NCBI GenBank assembly: GCA_902363665.1
Contig: CABJAW010000023.1
Span: forward strand, 1 to 55,024
Direction of reading: 5' to 3'
Source: Lachnospiraceae bacterium
Lineage (GTDB): Bacteria > Bacillota > Clostridia > Lachnospirales > Lachnospiraceae
Length of the DNA stretch: 55,024 nucleotides
In this document: in pieces, positions 1 through 8,513 of the stretch
Position numbering within the stretch: position 1 is the first letter of the stretch
Layout: each line of letters begins with the position of its first letter
Notes under the pieces: generated by a model
Databases searched by the model: none
Told to the model about the DNA's origin: nothing
Seen by the model: the letters and a program-made list of their open reading frames with translations, nothing else
Program-made: the position numbers and the translations under genes

Positions 1-17
1 CATTATAAACCGTTTTG

Positions 18-43
18 AGGCAGATTTGCAATCTGTCTTTTTG
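18..43 (+). terminator. Intrinsic terminator-like hairpin
   Basis: A short perfect stem (CAGATT / AATCTG, three-base loop, extended by two or three more pairs) is followed by TCTTTTTG on the plus strand. It would end a plus-strand transcript entering from the left of the window. No gene for it is visible here. Confidence 0.5.
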
Positions 44-179
44 TCGTGCTTTCCTTCACGGGTAAATCGTAAACATATCTGTAAAACGGTTTCACTAAGG
101 TTCATCTGTAATTTATTCTGTAAGAATTCGCTCCCTATTAAACGTTAACTAAATGACATTGGTTCAGGTAATACAAGGA

Positions 180-210
180 AGGACAGAACCCCAAAAACTG
201 GCTCTGTCCT
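180..210. other. Inverted repeat in the 1-327 non-coding stretch
   Basis: AGGACAGA at 180-187 pairs with TCTGTCCT at 203-210. It lies downstream of the 60-aa gene on the minus strand and may end that operon, but no good T-run follows on either strand. The rest of 1-327 is AT-rich and shows no gene. Confidence 0.4.
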
Positions 211-327
211 CGATAACTAATGACATATCTTATATCCGTTTTTTTTATTTACACAAAACTTGAAACAGTCTTTTTTTGTTTCCGTTACTGTACCATGGCA
301 TTACTAATTCTGTTTGCAAATTGTTTT

Positions 328-510
328 TTAATTATGGAAAAATAACATTTTTATTATTGCAACCGGTATCAAAATCCAGCCAAGAAAACATGCGGCTATC
401 AATCTATAGAGAAAAGCTCCTCCAAAACGAAAGCTTATAATGACCTTATTCTTAAATATAGTCTGTCCTGCCGCCCAATAGCCTAAAACCAAATAAATTA
501 TAAATAACAT
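328..510 (-). CDS. Small hydrophobic membrane protein, unknown function
   Basis: This 60-residue protein is nearly all hydrophobic, with two probable membrane-spanning segments (about residues 2-16 and 32-57) separated by a short polar stretch containing KNK and an arginine. A strong ribosome site (GAGGAG) lies about nine bases before the ATG. It is the last gene of a three-gene minus-strand operon, 33 bases after the zinc-ribbon/MORN gene. I do not recognise a family. The good start signal and operon position argue that it is a real gene and not a chance frame. Confidence 0.6.
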   Translation of the reverse strand: MLFIIYLVLGYWAAGQTIFKNKVIISFRFGGAFLYRLIAACFLGWILIPVAIIKMLFFHN

Positions 511-543
511 TTCTTTTTTTCTCCTCTCGTATTTATTTCATTT

Positions 544-1758
544 TTATTCCGCATAGTCTCCGTCTTTCCAGTTTCCTTCGTAAATCACATCTCCAGTTAT
601 CCCATATAGCGTCCCCTTTCCATTGTATTCTCCATTTTTCCAACTGCCTTTGTATTTAACGCTTTTTCCATCAACATGATACATTGTTCCTTTCCCGTCA
701 TACTTTCCATCCTTCCAGCTTCCTTCATACATAATTTCTTTTTTTCCCTGGTAATACAACGTTCCTTTTCCATTTTTCTGATCATCTTCCATATCACCGT
801 CGTACCATAAAAATCCATCCCTATAAACTTTAAAAGAGCCGTTCATTTCCCCCTTTTTAAATTTTCCTATATATACATTCACTTTTTTATCTAAAGCTGA
901 TGCTTCTTCATAATTACTGATAGCCATCAGCTGAAAATACTGATTTAAATTTGGATAATCAAATCTGATACCTTTTCCAGATTCCTTGCCATCTGAAAAC
1001 TCTCCTATATAGCCAATTGTTTCCAAACTTTCCTGCTGTTTCTCCAAACTCATTTTACTGAATTCTTCCGGCGCACGAAAAACCAATATGGCCTCTTCCG
1101 GATATTTTGCAAATAAAACTCCCTGACCATTAAATCTTCCTTCTGAAAAATTTCCACAGTAAACAGGAAGCCGAAAACCACTATCGTATTCCTTCCACAA
1201 GATTCCAAATCCAGACGGTTTGTTATCTTTTAGTTTTCCCCGGTATATATAATTCGTATATTCGGATGTAATAGAAAAGTAATCTTCCTTCAACCATTTT
1301 TGATTCTTTTTTAAATGTATATCATTTTCTTCAAGCTCCTCTGATTGCGCAATCAAATTTTCTGCCTTTTCCCAATATTTTTTAGCGTCTTCTGAGCCTT
1401 TTTTTGCTATGTACCACTTCAGATATTTTCTTGATGTCATCGGGTCTTCAGATTCATTTGCTATAACTTCCGCTATTTCTGTTTCTTTTACTATTTCTGT
1501 CTCTTTTGCTGCAGCATTCACTTTTTCCTTCTGTTCGGAGGTTGTCTGACGCTCAATCTCTACTTTTTCCTGTTTTTCCTTTTCTTCCATTTTTTCTGAA
1601 TTTCTGCCGCTATAAATTATGATAGCCGCGGCAAACAGAAAATACAGCAGGCAAGAAGACTTTTTCTTTTTTGGTTGTTCTGTTTCAATTCTTTCTCCGC
1701 AGTTCGGACACCACTTACTTCCTTCTTTGATCTTCTTTCCGCACTTTTTACAAATCAT
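544..1758 (-). CDS. Zinc-ribbon, single-pass membrane protein with MORN repeats
   Basis: The 404-aa protein begins with a zinc ribbon (CKKC near residue 3, CPNC near residue 17). A Lys-rich patch and one membrane segment (about 36-50) follow, then a charged Glu/Lys-rich probable coiled coil (about 52-95). The C-terminal half carries roughly eight MORN-type repeats (pattern Y-x-G-x-[FW]-x-x-G-x-x-x-G-x-G). MORN repeats form elongated beta-hairpin arrays that often bind lipids or partner proteins; the substrate here is unknown. The ATG is preceded by AGGAG. It sits 31 bases after the 528-aa gene and before the 60-aa membrane gene, so the three probably act together at the membrane. The region is clearly more AT-rich than the cobalamin genes. 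Confidence 0.8.
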   Translation of the reverse strand: MICKKCGKKIKEGSKWCPNCGERIETEQPKKKKSSCLLYFLFAAAIIIYSGRNSEKMEEKEKQEKVEIERQTTSEQKEKVNAAAKETEIVKETEIAEVIANESEDPMTSRKYLKWYIAKKGSEDAKKYWEKAENLIAQSEELEENDIHLKKNQKWLKEDYFSITSEYTNYIYRGKLKDNKPSGFGILWKEYDSGFRLPVYCGNFSEGRFNGQGVLFAKYPEEAILVFRAPEEFSKMSLEKQQESLETIGYIGEFSDGKESGKGIRFDYPNLNQYFQLMAISNYEEASALDKKVNVYIGKFKKGEMNGSFKVYRDGFLWYDGDMEDDQKNGKGTLYYQGKKEIMYEGSWKDGKYDGKGTMYHVDGKSVKYKGSWKNGEYNGKGTLYGITGDVIYEGNWKDGDYAE

Positions 1759-1789
1759 ACTCTTTTCTCCTAAATTTCAATTCTATCTT

Positions 1790-3376
1790 TTATACGTTTT
1801 TTTCTTCAATAGGATCATTATGATCATTCTCTATTCGTTCCCGTAGCTGATGATGTAAAATCGTTCCATCTACAGTTAATAAATCCCATATTTTTTTCTC
1901 CTTTTTTATTCTCCTCGTCCTGTAAAAAAGAATTATAAGCCCAGCTACGCTTATAACCCAGGCCGCATCCGAATAAGGCATAAGAAGTATACCTATAAAT
2001 AATACTGCTCCATTTATGAGACATTTTTTTATTGCAGGGAGATTTTCCCATTTTTCACTATTTTCAAATTTCACAAAATTTTCTTCATTCATACCCTGTA
2101 ACGCGGCAATATATCTCTCTTTGTCTTCTGTTCGGCCAAGCACCCGAATAACCTGTACTGCCTGATCAATGGATTCTGCTTTTAAGATATCCGTATTTTG
2201 AAATACTATTTTAAATTTTTCTGAATCTTCACTTGCCCAGATACTTTTAATTTTCTTATCAGCCTCTTCAAGAAAGATTTTGGCTATTTCCGGAACATAA
2301 TTCTGTTCTTTTATCCATTCTTTTGCATTCTTACACTCCTCTTCCTGCATCACCTGGATATTAGGATATTTTTCCCTTAAAATTTCATAATCCTGTTCCG
2401 CCTGCTTTCGTATTTCCCGCGTTGAAAAAAGAATTCCTCTGTAAGTTCTTGCCTGTTCATCAAAATCTGTTATCAGCTTTTCTACTTTTTTCACTATTTT
2501 ATTTTCATGTATATCAATCACTTTTTGAACATTATCCAATATGTTCTTTATAACAAGCGTCTCTTCTTCCGTATCATGCGGCATTTTTTCAAACAGATTT
2601 TTTATCATTTTATCTGCAAATTCAGGTACAATTCCAAATTCAACAGCCCTGTAGAGCATAAATAATCTATCCAGCTGCTCAGGAAAACGCAGCATACAAT
2701 ATTCATAATATTGATGCATCGTTGGATTTATCTTAAATATTTGATATGCATATGCATAGACCTCTTCTTTAGATCCACGAAAAGATTTTAAATGTTCAAA
2801 AGTTGCAGATGCACTGCTTTCTGCTTCCCATGATGGCATTTCTACATGTATTCCTTTTGTTATAAAATATACACATAGCTTTGTAATCAAGCCTTCAATA
2901 TCCTGATGCAACCTATATTCATATCTCTTTTCCATTTCATCATACTGTTCTCTCTCATACTTTGGACGTAATTGCTGTTTTTTATCATCAGGTACTCCTT
3001 GCATTCGCATATCCATCTCTGCCTCAAGTTTAATTTGATACATTTGATGGTTAAACTCTTTGTATTCTTCCCAAAGTTCCCTGTCTGTATCATCGAGCTT
3101 TGTCATCGTAATATCGCTTATCTCAACATTGCTTAATAAATTCAGTCCCCTTATGTACTCATATGTTTTTTCATACATTATCTGATAAATTACTTTTATA
3201 TTCTTTTCCAAATTGACAGATAGATTTGTCAGACAGCCTGCTGTATTGAACATGTTTTGAATCCTGACACACAACATTTCATTCAAATCGTTCATAAAAG
3301 CCTGTATTTTAAACCCAAGCATCTGTTCTTCTGAAAATTCAAGATTATTCCCGAATATGTTAATTTTGAAATTCAT
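1790..3376 (-). CDS. Unknown 528-aa protein with C-terminal membrane hairpin
   Basis: First gene of the operon. I chose the ATG at 3376 because GGGAGG lies at the right distance; an in-frame ATG at 3442 falls on the -35 element and would give a 550-aa form. The protein is mostly charged and helical. Two closely spaced hydrophobic segments lie near the C-terminus (about residues 451-487), followed by a basic tail, so most of it should be a cytoplasmic domain anchored at its end. I recognise no catalytic motif or known family. Its co-transcription with a zinc-ribbon/MORN membrane protein suggests a membrane-associated complex, which is an inference from context only. Confidence 0.7.
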   Translation of the reverse strand: MNFKINIFGNNLEFSEEQMLGFKIQAFMNDLNEMLCVRIQNMFNTAGCLTNLSVNLEKNIKVIYQIMYEKTYEYIRGLNLLSNVEISDITMTKLDDTDRELWEEYKEFNHQMYQIKLEAEMDMRMQGVPDDKKQQLRPKYEREQYDEMEKRYEYRLHQDIEGLITKLCVYFITKGIHVEMPSWEAESSASATFEHLKSFRGSKEEVYAYAYQIFKINPTMHQYYEYCMLRFPEQLDRLFMLYRAVEFGIVPEFADKMIKNLFEKMPHDTEEETLVIKNILDNVQKVIDIHENKIVKKVEKLITDFDEQARTYRGILFSTREIRKQAEQDYEILREKYPNIQVMQEEECKNAKEWIKEQNYVPEIAKIFLEEADKKIKSIWASEDSEKFKIVFQNTDILKAESIDQAVQVIRVLGRTEDKERYIAALQGMNEENFVKFENSEKWENLPAIKKCLINGAVLFIGILLMPYSDAAWVISVAGLIILFYRTRRIKKEKKIWDLLTVDGTILHHQLRERIENDHNDPIEEKNV

Positions 3377-3413
3377 CTCTCCACACCTCCCGGTAATGCT
3401 TATATTCGTTATT

Positions 3414-3442
3414 ATTATACGATATTTTTCTTTTCTATACAA
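3414..3442 (-). promoter_or_regulatory. Sigma-A promoter of the 528-aa/MORN operon
   Basis: On the minus strand, -35 TTGTAT (3437-3442) and -10 TATAAT (3414-3419) are separated by exactly 17 bases. This predicts a short leader of about 30 bases before the ATG at 3376. Confidence 0.75.
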
Positions 3443-3477
3443 CGAATTTTTAAATATAATTAACTATTATTTTATGC

Positions 3478-3494
3478 ATTCGCAATCCGCTTCG
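3478..3494. repeat. Half copy of the interspersed palindrome core
   Basis: ATTCGCAATCCGCTTCG matches the right half of the core hairpin found in full at 8426-8450 and 35050-35075. The left arm is missing here. Confidence 0.55.
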
Positions 3495-3502
3495 TTATTT
3501 AT

Positions 3503-3538
3503 TTTAAAAAAAGAGACTGGATTTTAATTCCAGCCTCT
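3503..3538 (-). terminator. Intrinsic terminator after the AAA-ATPase-like gene
   Basis: GAGACTGGA (3513-3521) pairs with TCCAGCCTC (3529-3537), and on the minus strand the stem is followed by a run of seven Ts. It lies about 115 bases beyond the stop of the gene at 3653. Confidence 0.75.
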
Positions 3539-3652
3539 AATCAATATAACTTTCTATTTTCTATAATGTTATACTTCAGTTCTTATTTACTCTTCATCCC
3601 ATTTTTATGTAATGATCCTGATTTGGATAATTCTGCGTTTATTGTCAGAATT

Positions 3653-5344
3653 TTACCGTCCCCCAATTAAAACTCTCTTCCCACAAAACGCAAACCCATA
3701 ATGCCGAATTCGTTCTTTTGTGATTCCTCTTGTGAGCAGTTCTGCGTCATAATTCTTTTCTTCGATCTGCCGCAGTGCATTCTCCACGGTACGCTCCAGG
3801 GAATCCTCTTTTCCTGGATTCTGCACCTTGAATTCCATTACAATCGCATCCAGCTGCTCCTGAAGCGGTTCCATGAGGACATCGTACCGTCCGAACCCAC
3901 TCTCCCGGTTCGATGTGATACGATACTTTCCTTCCATGTCCACAATCAGACCCAGGATAAATCCGTGATAAAATCGCTCCGGTTCGAGGCTTTCTGACGG
4001 TTTATTCCCCACATCAAAACTGCTGAACATCCGAAGCGCCACCTGATTCATAAACTGATTCATATAATCGATGTCTCCGGCAAGCAATGCCTCCTTAAAG
4101 TTTCCATATGCAGATTCTTCTTCCTCAAACCAGCCCTCTATCATTGTCTCAAACATCAGAAGCGTTTCATGATTTGTGATTTTCAGATCATAGAGTCTTT
4201 TTCCTGTTCTGACGTCCATGGTATACCGATCTACTTTCAGGTATCCGCTGGCAAGGAGCAGGCTCCAGATCGCGCCTTTTCTTTTCCCAAGCTGTTCAAA
4301 AATAACCTGTTCATCTAATTCTGTGCAGATTTTTCCGCCATTCAACAATGTTTCCATCGCAGATTTTATTTTTGCGGGGCTTTGACGGATCAGTCTGGAA
4401 ACCAGCTCATTCCCGCTTGTATCAGCCCAATAGGTCCCATACTCCCCCGCATCCAGATATTTTGTGATGGACCAGGGATTATAAATATCCCTTCTGCTGC
4501 CAAAAGAAAATCCATCATACCAGTAACGGATATGCTCTATTTCTCCGGATTTTCCTGCGCTCTCAAGCGCTGTAAAAACTTCTTCTTCCGTAAAGCCAAA
4601 AGAATCACTGTATTTTTCAGAAGTCGTTGTTACAACCTCCAGATTGTTCAGATCAGAAAAAATCGACTCTTTACTCACCCTTGTAATTCCGGTCAGCAAT
4701 CCACGCTCCATATAGGGGTTTGTCTTAAAAGTAGAGTTAAACAGGCTGCGAACAAAACCTGTAAGTTTCTCCCAGTATCCGTATATATAAGCCTCCTGCA
4801 GCGGTGTATCATACTCATCTAACAGTATCATTACTTTTTTTTCGTAATATCTGCTCAAATAGTCCGACATATAATTAATTGCCACTGCAGCAGCATCATC
4901 TGTCATAGATTCTTCCACCGAATCAAAATAGGCCAGATCCTTTTCATTCAATACACCACTTTCTCGTATATAATCAAACTCACTGTACAGTCTTACAATT
5001 TTACGGATAATGCCTCTCCTGGCGGATTCATAATTGGCCGCCTTGATATCTGCAAAGCTGAGAGAGATGACCGGATATGTGCCCTGGATTTTTCGCATTT
5101 TATCGTTTTTCCAGATATTAAGTCCTTTAAAATATTTTCCCAGATCTGAATACTTTATAGAAAAGAAGTATTCGGTCATACTCATATTTAAGGTCTTGCC
5201 AAATCTTCTCGGACGGGTAATCAATGTAACGCTATCCTGATTTTCCCACCATTCCCTGATGAAATCAGTCTTATCAATATAGAAGCAACGATTCTTTCTG
5301 ATGGAGATAAAATCCTGATTTCCGATGGAGATTACTGATTTCAT
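3653..5344 (-). CDS. AAA-ATPase-like / PD-(D/E)XK nuclease-family protein
   Basis: The N-terminal part carries the AAA-ATPase-like fold common in Bacteroidetes and Clostridia. It has YIDKT near residue 24, a Walker A-like RPRRFGKT near 46-53, and a Walker B-like LLDEYD near residue 170. The C-terminal part matches the PD-(D/E)XK superfamily 9 type (an Asp followed by MEFKV late in the protein). I used the ATG at 5344, which has AAGGAAG eight bases upstream, giving 563 aa; the longer frame to 5482 runs through the promoter and a repeat. The molecular role of the family is not established; proposals are nuclease or mobile-element-related. The gene has its own promoter and terminator and usually occurs in several copies per genome. 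The cellular target is unknown. Confidence 0.8.
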   Translation of the reverse strand: MKSVISIGNQDFISIRKNRCFYIDKTDFIREWWENQDSVTLITRPRRFGKTLNMSMTEYFFSIKYSDLGKYFKGLNIWKNDKMRKIQGTYPVISLSFADIKAANYESARRGIIRKIVRLYSEFDYIRESGVLNEKDLAYFDSVEESMTDDAAAVAINYMSDYLSRYYEKKVMILLDEYDTPLQEAYIYGYWEKLTGFVRSLFNSTFKTNPYMERGLLTGITRVSKESIFSDLNNLEVVTTTSEKYSDSFGFTEEEVFTALESAGKSGEIEHIRYWYDGFSFGSRRDIYNPWSITKYLDAGEYGTYWADTSGNELVSRLIRQSPAKIKSAMETLLNGGKICTELDEQVIFEQLGKRKGAIWSLLLASGYLKVDRYTMDVRTGKRLYDLKITNHETLLMFETMIEGWFEEEESAYGNFKEALLAGDIDYMNQFMNQVALRMFSSFDVGNKPSESLEPERFYHGFILGLIVDMEGKYRITSNRESGFGRYDVLMEPLQEQLDAIVMEFKVQNPGKEDSLERTVENALRQIEEKNYDAELLTRGITKERIRHYGFAFCGKRVLIGGR

Positions 5345-5385
5345 TTTTCTGACTTCCTTTCGTTCCCACGGAATAATTTTCTTAT

Positions 5386-5413
5386 ATTTTAACATACTTT
5401 TTTTCTGAAACAA
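5386..5413 (-). promoter_or_regulatory. Probable promoter of the AAA-ATPase-like gene
   Basis: -35 TTGTTT (5408-5413) and -10 TAAAAT (5386-5391) lie 16 bases apart, with TG just before the -10 (extended -10). The leader to the ATG at 5344 is about 35 bases. Confidence 0.5.
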
Positions 5414-5440
5414 AGGGAAGTGAAACCATTTTTTGCACTC

Positions 5441-5553
5441 CAAGCAGATATTCGCACTCCGCTTTGCTACTTGTAGAATCATAAGGAATCCTCATGTAAG
5501 CGGGTCCTCCTTACGAAATAGCACAAGCTGCCTTCTCCTTGTGATATTTCATA
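5441..5553 (+). repeat. Mosaic interspersed repeat, copy A
   Basis: Contains a core-hairpin variant (AAGCAGATATTCGCACTCCGCTT), then GCTACTTG, ATAAGGAATCCT and TTGTGATATTTCATAA modules. The same modules occur in the same order in the inverted copy at 8334-8452. It separates the cobalamin operon end from the AAA-ATPase-like gene. No coding sense is visible. Confidence 0.75.
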
Positions 5554-5560
5554 AACAAAT

Positions 5561-5603
5561 AGCTCCTCTCCCTGCGTTCTACTTAACCGCCTGGAGAAGA
5601 GCT
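5561..5603 (-). terminator. Hairpin ending the cobalamin operon
   Basis: AGCTCCTCTCC (5561-5571) pairs with GGAGAAGAGCT (5593-5603) over 11 pairs with one G-T. It lies 30 bases beyond the cobT stop. The following T-run (ATTTGTTT on the minus strand) is weak. Confidence 0.55.
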
Positions 5604-5633
5604 ATTATAAAAATTATTTATAAACAATTCCGG

Positions 5634-6701
5634 CTATTTCAGCTCCTGATACGCTTCCACATCAATCTGCTCAAAGGTGCTCATTTTGTGGTAGATCTCC
5701 GCACCCATGTCAATGAGCGGAAAGGCTGCTGCTGCGCCGCTGCCCTCACCGAGGCACATACCTGCGTCAAGTGCCGGATTCAATCCGAGCTCTGCAAGAA
5801 TGCGGCGGGCTGCCGGCTCTTTGGATACATGGGTCGCGATCATGTAGTCTTTGCTTGCCGGGCAGATTCTTGATGCTAAAAGCGCTGCTGCTGAGGAAAT
5901 AAAGCCATCGATCAGTACCGGTACATGGAAATATGCACCGCCAAGGAACACACCTGCCATACCGGCAAGGTCAAATCCGCCGACAGACTGCAGTACGGTT
6001 AGCGGATCTGCATTTGTCAGATCCCATCTCTTAATTGCTTCATTGATTACAGAAATCTTTTTTGTCAGTGCGCTGCTGGAAAGTCCTGCACCACGGCCGG
6101 TCATCTCTTCCGCCGGAACGTTTAACAGCGCACTTGCAATCGCGCTGGAGGTGGTTGTATTTCCGATGCCCATCTCTCCGGTTGCAAATATGCAGTAACC
6201 CTGCTCTTTCAATTCTCCGACCAGACGGATGCCTGTCTCGAGCGCCTGTACGGCCTCCTCACGTGTCATGGCGCGTTCTTTTGCAAAATTTTTCGTACCG
6301 TATGCAACCTTCCGCTTTTCCACGCGCGGCGTATCAACTGCCATTCCAATATCAATCGGAAGAATCTTTGCGCCTGTCATGCGACAGATAATCGCGGCAC
6401 AGGAATTCTCATCCAGGAAATTTTCCGCCACGATTGCAGTGACTTCCTGTCCGGTCTGTGTCACGCCTTCTTCGACAATTCCGTTGTCGGCGCACATGAC
6501 AACCAGTACCTTCTTTTCTGTATGCACCTCACTGCTGTGCTGGGCACCTGCAACTCTTGCAACAGCCTCTTCCATCCAGCCAAGGCTGTGAAGCGGTTTT
6601 GCAATGCTGTCCCAGCGCTTCTGGCAGGCGGTTACCGCGGCTGTATCAGCACTGTCAGTATGCTTTATTACTTCTTCCAGGGTTACTTCTGAGTATTTCA
6701 T
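5634..6701 (-). CDS. cobT: Nicotinate-nucleotide--dimethylbenzimidazole phosphoribosyltransferase
   Basis: CobT moves phosphoribose from nicotinate mononucleotide to a lower-ligand base such as dimethylbenzimidazole, making alpha-ribazole phosphate for the cobalamin nucleotide loop. At 355 aa it has the usual family length. The glycine/threonine-rich GEMGIGNTTT motif lies near residue 175. The C-terminal GEGSGAA holds the glutamate taken as catalytic base in Salmonella CobT. GAGGAAAC precedes the ATG. It is the last gene of the operon, separated from cbiA by 171 bases of decayed repeat. No lower-ligand biosynthesis gene is seen in the window, so the base may be salvaged or made elsewhere. Confidence 0.95.
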   Translation of the reverse strand: MKYSEVTLEEVIKHTDSADTAAVTACQKRWDSIAKPLHSLGWMEEAVARVAGAQHSSEVHTEKKVLVVMCADNGIVEEGVTQTGQEVTAIVAENFLDENSCAAIICRMTGAKILPIDIGMAVDTPRVEKRKVAYGTKNFAKERAMTREEAVQALETGIRLVGELKEQGYCIFATGEMGIGNTTTSSAIASALLNVPAEEMTGRGAGLSSSALTKKISVINEAIKRWDLTNADPLTVLQSVGGFDLAGMAGVFLGGAYFHVPVLIDGFISSAAALLASRICPASKDYMIATHVSKEPAARRILAELGLNPALDAGMCLGEGSGAAAAFPLIDMGAEIYHKMSTFEQIDVEAYQELK

Positions 6702-6872
6702 GTTTCTGTTTCCTCGTCTTTCTTTTTTAACTGAATCAAACTGCTACGCAGATTACCAGTGTTTACACTTTCTTATTCTTCATATTCCCTCATAAATAAA
6801 GCCGCTATGGGCATCTTTCCACTGACATAAGTATCCCCCATACCACCGCTCAGTGCCTTGCGCTTTTGATAG

Positions 6873-8294
6873 CTACGCTTTTTTATATTCCAACATTTTC
6901 CGCACAAAATTCACCACAAACTGCGGATTGGACCAGTAATAGAGATGCGGATAGCCGCACGCACTTTTTTCTGTGCCGTGAATGCAGTTCCACGTTCTTC
7001 CGGTCACCGGCTTGACCGCCGTGTAATCTTCCCCTGTATTTGTACTGTCAAAATAGTGGAATTCATGACCGCGAATTTCCTGGTCTTTCTCAAGCAGCTG
7101 GTCTTTTTCGGTGTGAAGCGTAATGTAACCGAAGCGTCCAAGCTTTCCGGTATGATACGATTCTCCGGAAATACAGCCTGCCACCGGGTAAGCTTTTCCA
7201 TTTAGATCCTGCATGGATTCGTGAAGGTACATAAAGCCGCCGCACTCCGCCAGATATGGGATACCGGAGTCGATTTTTTCTTTTATTTCTTTAAGCATCG
7301 TCTCATTATCGGATAACTGTGCCGCGTACAACTCCGGATATCCGCCGCCCAGAAGCAGGCCGGAAATGTGATCCGGCAAATGGCGGTCATGAATCGGCGA
7401 AAATTCTACCAGTTCTGCTCCAAGAAATTCCAGCAGTTCCAGATTATCCTGATAATAAAAACAGAACGCCTCGTCCTTTGCGATGGCAATACGCGGATTG
7501 CTGCCTTCGTTTTCATTTTTTGCAGCTTCACTTTTCAGCCTTTTGGCCTCTGCACTTACTTCCTCCGGAATCTCACACGCTTCTTTTTCATACTTCGAAG
7601 CACTTTCTGCGATCTCAAGAAGAGCCGGAAGGTCAATGCTTTTTTCCAGTTCATCCGCCAGCTGATTTACCCGCTGCTGCAGGTCTTCGACTTCTCCCGG
7701 CATGACAAGTCCGAGATGGCGGCTCTCCACTTTGCACGCCTCCAGTACCGGCACATACCCAATCACTTTAAGTCCGGTCTGCTCCTCGATTGGCTTTTTC
7801 AGGAGCGCCGTCGTCATCTTTGTCGCCCGGTTTAAAATCACACCGCGGATTACCTGTCCGTCCGGATCCTGATAATCAAGAAATCCCTTCAGGAGCGGGA
7901 TCACGGAAAGGCTCATTCCCTTCGCATTGATGACCAGAATGATCGGTGTGTCAGTCTTTTTCGCCAAATCATAGGAGGATGCCTCTTTTGTGATCCCGCC
8001 AAGGCCGTCATACACTCCCATCACGCCTTCCATCACGCTGATTCCTGCATGCTCTGCACTTCTTGCAAAGAGCATACGCGTCATCTTCCGGTCCGTAAAA
8101 AACGGATCAAGATTGCGTGACGGCATTCCGAGTACTTTCGTGTGAAACATCGGATCGATATAATCCGGCCCGCATTTATAAGCACAAGGCTGCAGACCTT
8201 TATTTTTCAGGAGCTGCAGCATTCCGCAGGTCACCATTGTTTTTCCGCTTCCGCTTGATGGTGCGGCAAGCATAAATCTTGGCAGTGAAATCAT
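6873..8294 (-). CDS. cbiA: Cobyrinate a,c-diamide synthase
   Basis: CbiA amidates the a and c side chains of cobyrinic acid using glutamine and ATP. The N-terminus has the P-loop AAPSSGSGKT (residues 11-20), followed by the CGPDYIDP motif of the family. The C-terminal half is a class I glutamine amidotransferase-like domain with LAECGGFMYL (catalytic Cys). A Lys/Glu-rich insert of about 40 residues lies between the two domains (about 230-270). Similar low-complexity inserts occur in the neighbouring CbiG and CbiD. Length (473 aa) is close to normal. Repeat copies flank the gene on both sides. Confidence 0.95.
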   Translation of the reverse strand: MISLPRFMLAAPSSGSGKTMVTCGMLQLLKNKGLQPCAYKCGPDYIDPMFHTKVLGMPSRNLDPFFTDRKMTRMLFARSAEHAGISVMEGVMGVYDGLGGITKEASSYDLAKKTDTPIILVINAKGMSLSVIPLLKGFLDYQDPDGQVIRGVILNRATKMTTALLKKPIEEQTGLKVIGYVPVLEACKVESRHLGLVMPGEVEDLQQRVNQLADELEKSIDLPALLEIAESASKYEKEACEIPEEVSAEAKRLKSEAAKNENEGSNPRIAIAKDEAFCFYYQDNLELLEFLGAELVEFSPIHDRHLPDHISGLLLGGGYPELYAAQLSDNETMLKEIKEKIDSGIPYLAECGGFMYLHESMQDLNGKAYPVAGCISGESYHTGKLGRFGYITLHTEKDQLLEKDQEIRGHEFHYFDSTNTGEDYTAVKPVTGRTWNCIHGTEKSACGYPHLYYWSNPQFVVNFVRKMLEYKKA

Positions 8295-8333
8295 AGTTTA
8301 TTCTCCATCCCTGACTGCCGGCTCACTACCTTT

Positions 8334-8452
8334 TAACCGATAAGCTACAAAGCTGCTACTCGGTTATGAAATATCACAAGGAGGGACTCGCGTGCGGGAG
8401 GATTCCTTATGATTGGACAAGTAGCGAAGCGGATTGCGAATATCCGCTTTGA
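8334..8452 (-). repeat. Mosaic interspersed repeat, copy B (inverted)
   Basis: Read on the minus strand this is the fullest counterpart of the copy at 5441. Core AAGCGGAT-loop-ATCCGCTT lies at 8427-8449 (plus-strand loop TGCGAAT), followed by CTACTTG, ATAAGGAATCCT, TGTGATATTTCATAA and the CCGAGTAGCAGCTTTG module. The last module is shared with the copy inside the broken dehydrogenase (35048-35210). It fills the cbiJET-cbiA gap. Confidence 0.8.
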
Positions 8453-8513
8453 TCGCCAACGGTAAAGCAGGCATTCATGTTTGCTGTATAAAATTTTGCA
8501 CGGCTCCAGGCAG

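Noticed and set aside
5345..5482. 46-residue N-terminal extension of the AAA-ATPase-like protein
   Set aside because: It runs through a plausible promoter and a repeat copy, while ATG 5344 has a good ribosome site and starts at the conserved family N-terminus.
7319..7835. Long plus-strand frames opposite cbiA, and similar ones opposite most cobalamin genes
   Set aside because: They are antisense shadows of well-supported minus-strand genes, without family resemblance or start signals.
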